64,000 nucleotides of DNA from Gluconacetobacter sacchari (GTDB lineage: Bacteria; Pseudomonadota; Alphaproteobacteria; Acetobacterales; Acetobacteraceae), in the NCBI RefSeq assembly GCF_014174255.1, contig NZ_JABEQJ010000018.1, positions 1-64,000 of the forward strand, read 5' to 3'. Shown here piece by piece: positions 36,027-43,958 of this stretch (position 1 is its first letter; each line of letters opens with the position of its first letter). A program made the position numbers and the translations under genes. Below the pieces are notes generated by a model, which saw nothing but the letters and a program-made list of their open reading frames with translations, was not told where the DNA came from and searched no databases.

Positions 36027-37364
36027 TTGGCATCAGGCCGCCTCGACTCCGCTCCGGCAGCATCGCTGCGCATCCGCCATATCACCATGATCTCGCTCGG
36101 CGGCGTCATGGGGGCCGGCTTCTTCATCGGCGCGTCGGGCGCCATCGCCATGGCCGGCCCGGCGGTGCTGCTATCCTACGCCTTCGCCGGCATCCTGATC
36201 TATTTCGTCAACCTGATCCTGTGCGACCTGCTCGGGCGCACGCCCCATCGCGGATCGTTCGTCAGCCAGGTCGGCCACATTCTCGGCCCGCGCTGCGGCT
36301 TCGTCATGGGCTGGACCTACCTGCTGGTCTGGGTCACCACCCTGGCGGCGGAAATCATGGCGGCCGCCTCGCTGCTCGCCCCGCTGGTGCCGCTTCCCTA
36401 CTGGCTGCTGGAATTGCTGGTGCTGGGCAGCATGACCGTTCTCAATCTCGCCTCGGTGCGCGGATATGGCGAAATCGAATATGGCCTGTCCTTCACCAAG
36501 GTCGCCGCCGTGCTGGTCTTCCTGGGCATCGGCGCCACCGCCCTGGCCAGGGGTCACCATGTCGCCCACGCCGCGTTCCTCGATGGCGGCCTGTTCCCGC
36601 ACGGCGCCGTGGCCATGCTCAGCGCCGTGCCCGTCGTCGTGTTCTCCATGGCCGGGACCGAAATCGGCACCATCGCCGCGCTGGATTCCGACCGGCCGCA
36701 GCAGAACATCGCCCGTATCGCCCGCACCATCGCCATCCGCCTGCTGGGCTTCTACCTGTCCTCGGTCGCCGTCATCCTGTGCATCCTGCCCTGGCGGACG
36801 GTCGTCCCCGGCCATTCGCCCTTTCTCCAGGTCCTGGGCGCCCTGCACATTCCCTTCGCGGACGGGATGATGACGATCGTTATCCTCGCCGCCGTTCTCT
36901 CCACGCTGAATTCCGGCCTCTATGCGTCGTCCCGGATCCTGCGCGATGTCGCGCTGGCCGGCAACGCGCCCGCCAGCCTGCGGGCCACGGGCGCGGCCAG
37001 CGGCATTCCGCATCGGGCCGTGCTGTGGGTGGCCGCCTCCAGCGCCGCCGTCGCGGCCTCGGCCATCCTGTCACCGACGCTTGTCTTCTCCTTCCTGATC
37101 AGCGTCGTCGGTGTCTTCATCATCGCGGGCAACATGATGGTCGTCGTGGCCCGGCTCTGCCTTGTGCCCGACGGCCGCCGTTCCGCGCGCTTCACGCTCG
37201 CGGGCCTGGCCGCCGTCCTCGTCGCGATGGCCGTCGATCCCCATGCGCGCCACGAACTGGCCCTCGGCAGCATCGCGATCGGCGGCATCTTCCTGCTGGA
37301 ATGTATCGTCTCGGCTCGTCGCCGCCGCAGGAAGCCAGCCGGGGCCGATCACGTCCCCGGATAG
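36027..37364 (+). CDS. APC-family amino acid permease
   Basis: Inner-membrane amino acid:proton symporter of 445 residues with twelve helices. TM1 carries the unwound glycine motif SLGGVMGAGFFIGAS. The following LLSYAFAGILIYF and VVFSMAGTEIGTIAALDSDRP are typical of the AAT/GABA permease branch. The start is TTG at 36027, preceded by AAAGGA; no in-frame ATG occurs before TM1. The 3' end overlaps the convergent DedA gene by 16 bases. Substrate not assignable. Confidence 0.88.
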   Translation: MASGRLDSAPAASLRIRHITMISLGGVMGAGFFIGASGAIAMAGPAVLLSYAFAGILIYFVNLILCDLLGRTPHRGSFVSQVGHILGPRCGFVMGWTYLLVWVTTLAAEIMAAASLLAPLVPLPYWLLELLVLGSMTVLNLASVRGYGEIEYGLSFTKVAAVLVFLGIGATALARGHHVAHAAFLDGGLFPHGAVAMLSAVPVVVFSMAGTEIGTIAALDSDRPQQNIARIARTIAIRLLGFYLSSVAVILCILPWRTVVPGHSPFLQVLGALHIPFADGMMTIVILAAVLSTLNSGLYASSRILRDVALAGNAPASLRATGAASGIPHRAVLWVAASSAAVAASAILSPTLVFSFLISVVGVFIIAGNMMVVVARLCLVPDGRRSARFTLAGLAAVLVAMAVDPHARHELALGSIAIGGIFLLECIVSARRRRRKPAGADHVPG

Positions 37365-38116
37365 GCGGCCAGCGCCGTCGCTTCCCGCATCGCCTGCCGC
37401 GTCAACCGCTTTTCGTTCTTGCGCAGGAAAAGGCCCGCACCGACCAGACCGGCGAACGCCACGATGCCGATGCCAACCCCCACCGGCCCCGAAACCTGCG
37501 AAATCCTGCGCCCGAGAGCATAGGTGCCCAGCGCATAGCCACCCGCCCAGCATGTCCCGCCCAGCGTATTGAAGAGCATGAAGCGGCGCCAGCGCATGTT
37601 GCACGCCCCGGCCAGCAGCGCCACGAACACCCGCAGCAGCGAAACGAAGCGCCCCAGAAAAACGATGGTGCTCCCCTGGCGGCTGAACAGATAGCGCCCG
37701 AGGATCAACCGCTCATGCGTCAGGCCGATGCGGGCGCCATGCTCTTCAAGCAGCTTCATGCCGAAATGCCGCCCGATCATGTAGCCGCAATTGTCGCCGA
37801 TGATGGCCCCGGCGATGGCGGCCAGCGCCACCCCCTGAATCGCCAGGTGATGCGTCTTGAGACAATAGAGCGACGCCGTGATGATGCAGGTTTCAGCGGG
37901 GACGGGAACGCCCATGCTCTCCAGCAAGACGGCCAGGGTCACGATGCCATAGCCATAATGATGCAGCAGACTGTCCAGATGCTGAAGCAGCGACGCTATC
38001 CTTGCGCTGACCGACAGGCATGGAGTGATGGAGGCAAACGGCCCGCCGGGAAAAGAGGCGCGAGCGCATGACAGCCCTGCCCCGGCAGGCGGCGCCGGCC
38101 CGGCCGCCCGCCCCAC
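37349..38116 (-). CDS. DedA-family membrane protein
   Basis: The DedA/SNARE-associated fold is clear: LAVLLESMGVPVPAETCIITASLY, GAIIGDNCGYMIGRHFG, and the signature FLGRFVSLLRVFVALLAGACNMRWRRFMLFN with its two arginines. DedA proteins scramble or flip lipid carriers and act in membrane homeostasis. The frame opens with an ATG at 38116, 10 bases after the aroE-family stop. The first about 40 residues are Pro/Ala/Gly-rich and unlike the family, so the true start may be a rare codon nearer the first helix. Confidence 0.85.
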   Translation of the reverse strand: MGRAAGPAPPAGAGLSCARASFPGGPFASITPCLSVSARIASLLQHLDSLLHHYGYGIVTLAVLLESMGVPVPAETCIITASLYCLKTHHLAIQGVALAAIAGAIIGDNCGYMIGRHFGMKLLEEHGARIGLTHERLILGRYLFSRQGSTIVFLGRFVSLLRVFVALLAGACNMRWRRFMLFNTLGGTCWAGGYALGTYALGRRISQVSGPVGVGIGIVAFAGLVGAGLFLRKNEKRLTRQAMREATALAAYPGT

Positions 38117-38126
38117 ACCGCGCGGA

Positions 38127-38984
38127 TCAGTCCCCGGCGCCGAAAATATCCTGGAGCGCGCGTTTCATCACACCGGCATCGAGCGTTTTTTCCAGCCACA
38201 GCTCGACGCCGATCACCCCCTGGTTGACCAGCATGCCCAGCCCGTCGAGCGGCGTGCAGCCACGCGCCTTCGCTTCGCGCAGAAGACGCGTCTTCGGCGG
38301 GTTCGGGATCACATCGGCCACGATGAGCCCCTTTCTCAGGCTGTCGAGCGCGACCGGCGGGATCGCGTCCCTGTCGCCCAGCCCGATGGAGGTGGCGTTG
38401 ATCAGGATGTCGACATCCTCCGGCACCCGCGCCTCGCCCTCCCACGGCATGGCGCGCGCGTCGCCGCGCGTATGGTCCCGCACCAGCGCCGCGATGGTTT
38501 CCGCCTTGGCGGGATCGCGATTGACGATCGTGACATGGCCGGTGCCGGCAAGCCCCAGTTCCACCGCGATCGCCCGGGCGGCTCCCCCCGCGCCCAGCAG
38601 CATGACCTTCGCGCCGCGCGGATCGGCCACCTCCCGCAACGAGGCCAGGAAGCCCTTGCCGTCCGTATTGTCGCCGGTCAACCGGCCGTCGCGGATCGTC
38701 ACGCAGTTCACCGCGCCGATGATCCGCGCGGACTCGGACAGGGCATCCAGATACGGGATCACCGCGACCTTATGCGGCAGCGAGCAGTTGAACCCCACCC
38801 ATTCCATGGCCTTCGCGCCTCGCACGGCATCGGCCAGGTTCCCGGGCTTCACGTCGCAATTGATATAGCGCGCGTCGATATCGTGATGACGATAGGCCGC
38901 CTCGATCATGGCGACCGTCGGATTGTCGGCGCACGGCGTGGAGAACGATCCGGTCAGGATGCTCAGGAAGCGTCTGTCACTCAT
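38127..38984 (-). CDS. Shikimate dehydrogenase family protein (divergent AroE)
   Basis: The 285 residues show an AroE fold: NCSLPHKVAVIPYLD near 68 (catalytic Lys in PHK), NTDGKGFLASL near 106 (catalytic Asp), the NADP loop LLGAGGAARAIAVELGLAG near 130, NATSIGLGD and GLGMLVNQGVIGVELW. The N-terminal substrate motif of true AroE, G-x-P-[IL]-x-H-S-x-S-P, is replaced by TGSFSTPCADNPT. This places it in a separate subfamily whose substrate is probably not plain shikimate. CGGAG precedes the ATG. Confidence 0.85.
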   Translation of the reverse strand: MSDRRFLSILTGSFSTPCADNPTVAMIEAAYRHHDIDARYINCDVKPGNLADAVRGAKAMEWVGFNCSLPHKVAVIPYLDALSESARIIGAVNCVTIRDGRLTGDNTDGKGFLASLREVADPRGAKVMLLGAGGAARAIAVELGLAGTGHVTIVNRDPAKAETIAALVRDHTRGDARAMPWEGEARVPEDVDILINATSIGLGDRDAIPPVALDSLRKGLIVADVIPNPPKTRLLREAKARGCTPLDGLGMLVNQGVIGVELWLEKTLDAGVMKRALQDIFGAGD

Positions 38985-39102
38985 TCGGCACTCCGAAAAT
39001 GGGGATTGCGGTACCGTCGCATAGCTATGCATGCTGGCCACCCGATGTCCAAGGCCGGGACGTCGGCCATGGGCAATTGCACGAATCTGGGGGATCCAGC
39101 CG

Positions 39103-39264
39103 ATGACATCGCATCCGAAGGAAAAAGCCGAGCAAATGATCAAGGAACTCGGCGCACAGGCCCTGGCCGAGGCCGAGAAGCGCTACGGCGTGGCGCTGGA
39201 GATGCTGGACCTGAAGGACCAGGGTTTCTGGCTCGACGTGATCGACCGCATCAAGAAGCACTGA
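39103..39264 (+). CDS. Small conserved-looking protein of unknown function
   Basis: A 53-residue, charged, probably all-helical protein (MTSHPKEKAEQMIKELGAQA, then ALAEAEKRYGVALEMLDLKD, ending DRIKKH). GGGGGAT lies about seven bases before the ATG. Heptad-like spacing suggests a short coiled coil. I do not recognise a family. It borders the left end of the tRNA-Leu element. Confidence 0.6.
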   Translation: MTSHPKEKAEQMIKELGAQALAEAEKRYGVALEMLDLKDQGFWLDVIDRIKKH

Positions 39265-39343
39265 CCGCCCCCGGGCCAGCCCCGTCCGGCACAGGCGGGG
39301 CGGTTCGGGTCCGGACAGGAATCCCTCTTTCGATACCATGAAA

Positions 39344-39372
39344 GTGGTGCGAACTGCGGGACTCGAACCCGC
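39344..39372. repeat. Distal attachment-site repeat
   Basis: 29 bases identical to 42112-42140. The sequence is the CCA-bearing acceptor/T-arm end of tRNA-Leu(UAA), without the rest of the tRNA, marking the far end of the integrated element. A 12 bp palindrome TGGTTGCAACCA follows at 39379-39390, a possible recombinase-binding site. Confidence 0.9.
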
Positions 39373-39592
39373 TCTCTTTGGTTGCAACCAGTCAGACAAC
39401 CCATTGAAACAGACCGATAATTTCAGACGAAATCATCCTTCGCATGGTGACCGCGGGTTCACTGTGCGGGCAAACCCGTGGGGCAGTCAAGATGCAACGT
39501 CGACTTTTAGATATCGCACGCAGTAATGATAGTATTGCTCACTTTCAAACGAAAAGTATTTAGATTAAACCATTATTTTTTAAGGGAATGTC

Positions 39593-40402
39593 ATGATTAC
39601 TGTAAGAACCATAATCGAAGAAACTGTTAATTACGTAACGGAAAATAGTATATATAAAAACCTCTATATCAAACCAAGAGCGAAGGAATACGCCAATATA
39701 CCACAATACAAAGGAAAGTGGTTTTTATATCCGAGTATAGATATAAGGTCTTCTGGAGTGGATACTTCATTTTGGTTTAGTCCGGAGGCAGTTTCTATAT
39801 TCCACAATAATAAAAATTTATTTTCGCATGCTTTATCGAAAAAATTTGGAAAAGATAGGGTTTTTATTCGTAAGCGGTGTGGGTATGCTGTGATTGTAAA
39901 ATTTGACAAATTAAATAATAAAGAATTATTTATAAATGATTGTGAAAACATAAAAAATATTCATTCTTTAGGTGAGCAATTTATTGATATGATGGAAGTA
40001 TGTGATGATTTAGTTTCAATGCTAGGTGTTTACAGATCACAGCAGGAACTTGAAGAAGAAACTGAGAGAGGTGTTGAGCAATTAAATGAGGAGTGGACAA
40101 ATGAGAAGCAGATTGAATTTTTACAAAAAAATATAGGTCATGAGCTTCCAGAACAAGAAACGGTTCAGATTATTCGGTATAAAAGGAACCCTGCTGTAGT
40201 CGTTGCAGCTAGGTGGCGTGCTGATGGTCATTGTGAAGAGTGTAAAAAACCGGCACCATTTAAACGACAGTCTGATGGCAAGCCTTTTCTAGAGGTTCAT
40301 CATATTCACCCGCTATCTCAAGGCGGAGTAGATAAAATAGATAATGTGAAAGCGATTTGTCCTAACTGTCATCGCAAATTGCATTACGGAATTGATCAAT
40401 AA
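39593..40402 (+). CDS. HNH endonuclease, restriction/defence type
   Basis: A 269-residue protein with a C-terminal HNH nuclease domain. The zinc-binding cysteine pairs are in CEECKKPAP and CPNCHRKLH, and the active-site motif is EVHHIHPLSQGG with downstream DNVKAICPNCH, as in McrA-like modification-dependent endonucleases. The N-terminal about 185 residues (FLYPSIDIRSSG, DTSFWFSPEAVSIFH, RVFIRKRCGYAVI) have no family I can name and may be a modified-base recognition module. AAGGGA precedes the ATG. Very AT-rich codon use marks recent transfer. It is the only intact cargo gene of the island. Confidence 0.85.
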   Translation: MITVRTIIEETVNYVTENSIYKNLYIKPRAKEYANIPQYKGKWFLYPSIDIRSSGVDTSFWFSPEAVSIFHNNKNLFSHALSKKFGKDRVFIRKRCGYAVIVKFDKLNNKELFINDCENIKNIHSLGEQFIDMMEVCDDLVSMLGVYRSQQELEEETERGVEQLNEEWTNEKQIEFLQKNIGHELPEQETVQIIRYKRNPAVVVAARWRADGHCEECKKPAPFKRQSDGKPFLEVHHIHPLSQGGVDKIDNVKAICPNCHRKLHYGIDQ

Positions 40403-40445
40403 GAATTTTTATATTGAAAGTGAGCGACGAAGCGAAGCCAGCCGT

Positions 40446-40645
40446 GCAAACCAGCGGACACGTTGTGTTCCGATGGTTTGCAAACTGGTCAGGGGGAGAG
40501 CAATGCTCTCCCCCGTGAACCCCCTCTTTTCCATACTTATACTGCCCTGCAAGGTGCAGGCTAAAAAGGGAGGTTTCTGTGCTTTAGGGGGTCAACGGGG
40601 GAGGTCACTCCCCCTTGCCAGATGTCGAATGGGTAGCCATTCGAC
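40446..40645. repeat. Hairpin-dense noncoding stretch inside the island
   Basis: Four clean inverted repeats in about 200 bases: GCAAACCA/TGGTTTGC (40446-40481), GGGGGAGAG/CTCTCCCCC (40492-40514), GGGGGAG/CTCCCCC (40597-40614) and GTCGAATGG/CCATTCGAC (40624-40645). The region lies between the convergent ends of the nuclease and recombinase genes (40403-40660). The last hairpin may end recombinase transcription; the rest have no assigned role. No protein-coding signal was seen. Confidence 0.65.
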
Positions 40646-40660
40646 ACTGCTGGCTCCCTT

Positions 40661-42023
40661 TTAAAGAGTCACGTTTGCAAAGGCTGTTTCTGGGTAGCTG
40701 ATTGTCTCTACTGTCTGGCTGAGGTTGGCGGTGGTTATGCCAGTCAGATAGGTGGTTGTCCCTTGGCTTTTGTGAGTTGCTTCATGTCCCAGCAGGCGGT
40801 CAATCCAGACTTCCCTGATATTGGCATCCGCGTTTCGAAGTTGGGTCGATACGGTGTGCCGGAACGAGTGAAAGGTGATTTCTGCTGGCAGGCCAATGCG
40901 GGTCTTAAGCAATGAAAAGGCCCTGCCAAGGGCTGCGCCCCTGACACCCTGTTTCGAGGTTTCCAGACCCGGAATTAGATAAGGGCCGTCAGTGGTATCC
41001 TTAAGGGCCAGAACTCCTGCTTTAATCAGCTTTGAGTGGACTGGCACTACACGAGTGCCTGCTTCCGTCTTGGGTGCCCGCCGGTTTCGGTGTGAGGTCG
41101 GATAAGGAAGCAAGGGATACCGTCAGCGGTTTGGAGGTCTTCCTTGCGTAGGGTGCAGATTTCACCCAGCCTCATACCTGAGTAGGCTGCAATCAGGGTG
41201 ACAAGCTTGAAGGTCTGTTCTGGTACGGACGTGCTGTGCCATGAGGCAGAGGTCAGCAAAGTCAGTTCTCTGGCCGTCCAGCTTCTGCGTATGGTCTTTT
41301 GCCCATTCTCAAAATTCCAGCCTGTCCACGGATTGCGCGTGACCAGTTCCCGCTGGTGTAACTGGTTCCAGAGGGCAGAGAGGCGCATCATATGGTTTTT
41401 GACACTCTTACCACTCAAGGTTGGTAAACCTTCTTCTCTGGCCCGTTGTGCTTCTTCTTCAAGGGTAAGACTGCTTTTGCGTTTGCCCAGTGATGCTGGC
41501 AGAGAAAACAGCAGGTCACGGAATGCCCCAGCTTTCTCGCCACCAATAATGGACACAGGAGCATCTCCGAAAGCTTGAAGGAATAGATGTACTGCCCGCC
41601 GGGTCGCTTTCTTGGTGTCAGCGCTGGCATGAGGACTATCCAACACGAAGCGTATCAGGGCATCGGAGAGCATCAAGGTGGCTGCTTTGTCCGTTTTCTT
41701 TACTGTCCGGGGTTTGGGCATCGGTGCTGAAACTGGCATGGACCTCGTTTCCTGAGCGGATGAAGGCAGGTTCACGCTCTGCAAATCCCGCAGTGAAACC
41801 CACAGTCCCTCAAGCCTGCTTAAAGCGTCTGGTTCAGAGAGGGCTAGATGGGCCTGAGAGAATAACTCAGTGGTTCTGGCGTGAAGCAGAGAAGCGCGTT
41901 TGCGGGCCTCATTCTGGTAGCCGGTTTCAGTGAAACCCAGATTTCCCGCCGGTTTAGGGCTGCTCGCAGGGCAGGGGGAACGATACGGCGGAAGTGGTAA
42001 GTGGTGCCTCGGACACGGAGCAT
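40661..42023 (-). pseudogene. Tyrosine recombinase/integrase with two frameshifts
   Basis: Phage-type integrase of about 455 residues if repaired. The N-terminus (MLRVRGTTYHFRRIVPPAL, start 42023, GAGGGA upstream) is the DUF6538 type. The arm/SAM-like domain and the catalytic domain follow: AYSGMRLGEICTLR (Arg I), THE-equivalent TFHSFRHTVSTQL (HxxR) and LLGHEATHK. Reading frame is lost at about 41925 and again at about 41085. At each, one A appears missing from a GAAACCGG context (CCGGTTTC on the plus strand). The catalytic Tyr lies near the end (TTTYLTG). It is the integrase of the tRNA-Leu element. Confidence 0.85.
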
Positions 42024-42111
42024 AGAATCTTCCCTCAGTGGGGAAGGACGATGGAGCAAAGACAGCCTTTGCCCCTCTATCAGCCGAAAAATCGTGCTAT
42101 TTCAGGTCTCT

Positions 42112-42140
42112 GTGGTGCGAACTGCGGGACTCGAACCCGC
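42112..42140. repeat. Proximal attachment-site repeat (inside tRNA-Leu)
   Basis: 29 bases identical to 39344-39372, spanning the T-arm, 3' acceptor strand and encoded CCA of the intact tRNA-Leu gene. The integrated element restores the tRNA 3' end. Confidence 0.9.
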
Positions 42141-42198
42141 ACGCCCTTGCGGGCGCAAGATTTTAAGTCTCGTGCGTCTACCATTCCGCCAAGTTCGC
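42113..42198 (-). tRNA. tRNA-Leu (UAA)
   Basis: Minus strand, 86 bases including encoded CCA. Acceptor stem GCGAACT/AGTTCGC with discriminator A. The anticodon stem CGAGA/TCTTG holds the loop CTTAAAA, anticodon TAA. A long variable arm (GCCC-GCAA-GGGC) is typical of tRNA-Leu, and the T-arm reads GCGGGTTCGAGTCCCGC. It serves as the attachment site of the adjacent element. Confidence 0.97.
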
Positions 42199-42261
42199 CC
42201 GGCCTGCCGTCTAGCATACCCACGCGGCGGACGAAATGCGTCGGCGGCGCCTTTCGTCAGA

Positions 42262-42984
42262 TCACGCGGCGCGCAGCAGGCCCGGCCCATGCCGACGCAG
42301 CCAGGTCTCCGCCCTGTGGCGGTGCGGCGTCAGCCCGGCCACCAGCACCCAGAAATCCGGGCCGTGATTCATGTGGCGCAGATGCGCCAACTCGTGGGCG
42401 ACCACGTAATGCTGCACATCCGCCGGGGCCATCACCAGCCGCCAGTTCAGCATGACCGTGCCATCGGCGCTGCAACTGCCCCACCGGCTGCTGGTATCCT
42501 TGATCACGATCCGCCGCGGCCGTAACCCGGCCGGCCCGCCGATCTGCGCCAGCCGCGCCCCCAGCCGCCGCCCGGCTTCCTCCCGCAGAAAAGCCGTCAG
42601 GCGCCGGCGCAGGAACGGCGCCTCGCCGCTGACCTTCACCACGTCGTCCTCGATCCACACCCCCCGCCGCCCGTCCGGGCAATGGGCGATCGCATGCGGG
42701 CGTCCGTCCAGCAGCACCTCGCCGCCATCATGCCATGGTACCGCCGCCGGCAGATGATCCAGCCGGGACAGCACCCAGACGGCATGGCTTCGCAGCAGCG
42801 TCAGACCGGCCGCGCGCTCCACCCTGGGCGGCAGGGTCATGACGATCTCGGCCTCACGCGCGTCGACCCGCAGCGACAGCCGCCGGGCCCGCGCCGAACG
42901 GCGCCAGCGCACCCGGACATCACGCCCCGCCAGCCGGACGATCTCCGCCTCCGCCGGCATCGGACCGGAGAGGCCGGCCGTCAT
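42262..42984 (-). CDS. YgjP-like (DUF45) zinc metallopeptidase
   Basis: A 240-residue M48-related protein with the zinc motif [16 protein letters not shown] near residue 193 (HExxH variant HELAH plus downstream His). The preceding [21 protein letters not shown] stretch is typical of the SprT/YgjP group. Physiological role poorly known. Its ATG overlaps the stop of the upstream YcgN gene (ATGA). Confidence 0.9.
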   Translation of the reverse strand: MTAGLSGPMPAEAEIVRLAGRDVRVRWRRSARARRLSLRVDAREAEIVMTLPPRVERAAGLTLLRSHAVWVLSRLDHLPAAVPWHDGGEVLLDGRPHAIAHCPDGRRGVWIEDDVVKVSGEAPFLRRRLTAFLREEAGRRLGARLAQIGGPAGLRPRRIVIKDTSSRWGSCSADGTVMLNWRLVMAPADVQHYVVAHELAHLRHMNHGPDFWVLVAGLTPHRHRAETWLRRHGPGLLRAA

Positions 42985-43463
42985 TCCGGCGCGCGCGCCC
43001 GGGGCCGGCGCGGGCGAGGCATCACGCCGGGCCAGTCGACGATATGATGTTCCAGCGGGCCGGCGCGCCGCTCGCTGATCGCCCGCCCCCGCACCGAAAT
43101 CCCGGCCTCATGCACGGTGTCGGGCGAGCCCGACACCAGCGGATGCCACCATGCCAATGTCCGTCCCTCGGCCAGCAGCCGATAGGCACAGGATGGCGGC
43201 AGCCAGTCGATCTCCCCCAGGGCCTCCGGCGTCAGTTGCACGCAGTCGGGCACCTTGCGCCGCCGGCAGGCATAATCCGAACAGAGGCAGCTTTCCAGGT
43301 CCAGCAGCCGGCAGGCAACGTCGGTAAACAGGATCTGCTCGGTCACGTCCTCGCGCAGCTTGTGCAGGCAGCAGCGCCCACACCCGTCGCAAAGCGACTC
43401 CCATTCCTCGGTCGTCATTTCGTCCAGACGGCGGGCCTGCCAGAACGGCTTTGTCTCGGTCAT
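42981..43463 (-). CDS. YcgN/UPF0260 cysteine-cluster protein
   Basis: A 160-residue YkgJ-family protein with a conserved cysteine cluster ([36 protein letters not shown]), likely binding iron or zinc. [14 protein letters not shown] and WHPLVSG are hallmarks of UPF0260/YcgN. Function unknown. Translationally coupled to the metallopeptidase. Confidence 0.93.
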   Translation of the reverse strand: MTETKPFWQARRLDEMTTEEWESLCDGCGRCCLHKLREDVTEQILFTDVACRLLDLESCLCSDYACRRRKVPDCVQLTPEALGEIDWLPPSCAYRLLAEGRTLAWWHPLVSGSPDTVHEAGISVRGRAISERRAGPLEHHIVDWPGVMPRPRRPRARAPE

Positions 43464-43511
43464 GGCGACCGTCTTACCGAATCCCGCCGGCGGAGAGAAG
43501 AAAAACGCCGC

Positions 43512-43958
43512 CTATCCGTCCAGCACGCCCACCATCACTGCCCCCGCCACCGCCAGCGCCGCCGCCGCCAGCACCGCCGGCCCCAGCAACGGCAGCCACA
43601 GGCCGCGCAGGCGCGCCCCCCGCCCGGCCCCCAGCCCCCGCGCCGTACGCGCCAATCCGGGCGGCAGCCGGTCGAGCCCACGCAGCAGTGGCAACAGGAC
43701 CAGAGGAACCACGCAGACAGCCTGAATCACAACCGATGCCATCCCCCCGCCGCGCCAGGGGCCGGCCAGGGCAACCGCCCCCATCCAGCCGGGGATCGCC
43801 AGCGCCAGGGCACAGACCGTGGCCCCCGACAGGACGCGCCGCCCCATGGGGCGCGTCCGCATCAGCAGGCCGAACCCGCATGCCATCGCCGCCGCCACCC
43901 CTTGCACCAGCAGAGTAACGGCCAGTACCGGCGCACAGCCGGCCGGCGGGCCATTCAT
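43512..43958 (-). CDS. Half-size ABC permease fragment (Fe3+/thiamine/polyamine type)
   Basis: Only 148 residues with about four hydrophobic segments, whereas ABC permeases of this class have six or more (260-550 residues). A cytosolic EAA-like loop is readable (ARTARGLGAGRGARLRGLWLPLLGP), placing it as the C-terminal half of a BinPDT_inner permease. The start overlaps the upstream solute-binding gene (ATGA). With the degenerate ATPase two genes upstream, it looks like a decaying or repurposed transporter. Confidence 0.7.
   Translation of the reverse strand: MNGPPAGCAPVLAVTLLVQGVAAAMACGFGLLMRTRPMGRRVLSGATVCALALAIPGWMGAVALAGPWRGGGMASVVIQAVCVVPLVLLPLLRGLDRLPPGLARTARGLGAGRGARLRGLWLPLLGPAVLAAAALAVAGAVMVGVLDG

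Larger units (their letters stand above)
39344..42140. mobile_element. Mini genomic island integrated in tRNA-Leu(UAA)
   Basis: A 29 bp direct repeat identical to the 3' end of tRNA-Leu lies at 39344-39372 and 42112-42140. Between the copies are an HNH endonuclease gene, a hairpin-rich spacer and a tyrosine recombinase reading frame starting about 90 bases from the tRNA 3' end. The nuclease gene and its surroundings are strongly AT-rich compared with the host. About 2.8 kb in total. The recombinase is frameshifted, so the element is probably immobile now. Confidence 0.88.

Noticed and set aside
40403-40660. Small frame at 40392-40664 in the island spacer
   Set aside because: It merely reads through the hairpins; no ribosome site and no conserved sequence.
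41081-41928. Programmed -1 frameshifting in the integrase
   Set aside because: Neither site is a classical X-XXY-YYZ heptamer and no stimulatory stem follows; two events would be needed, so mutation or sequencing error is simpler.
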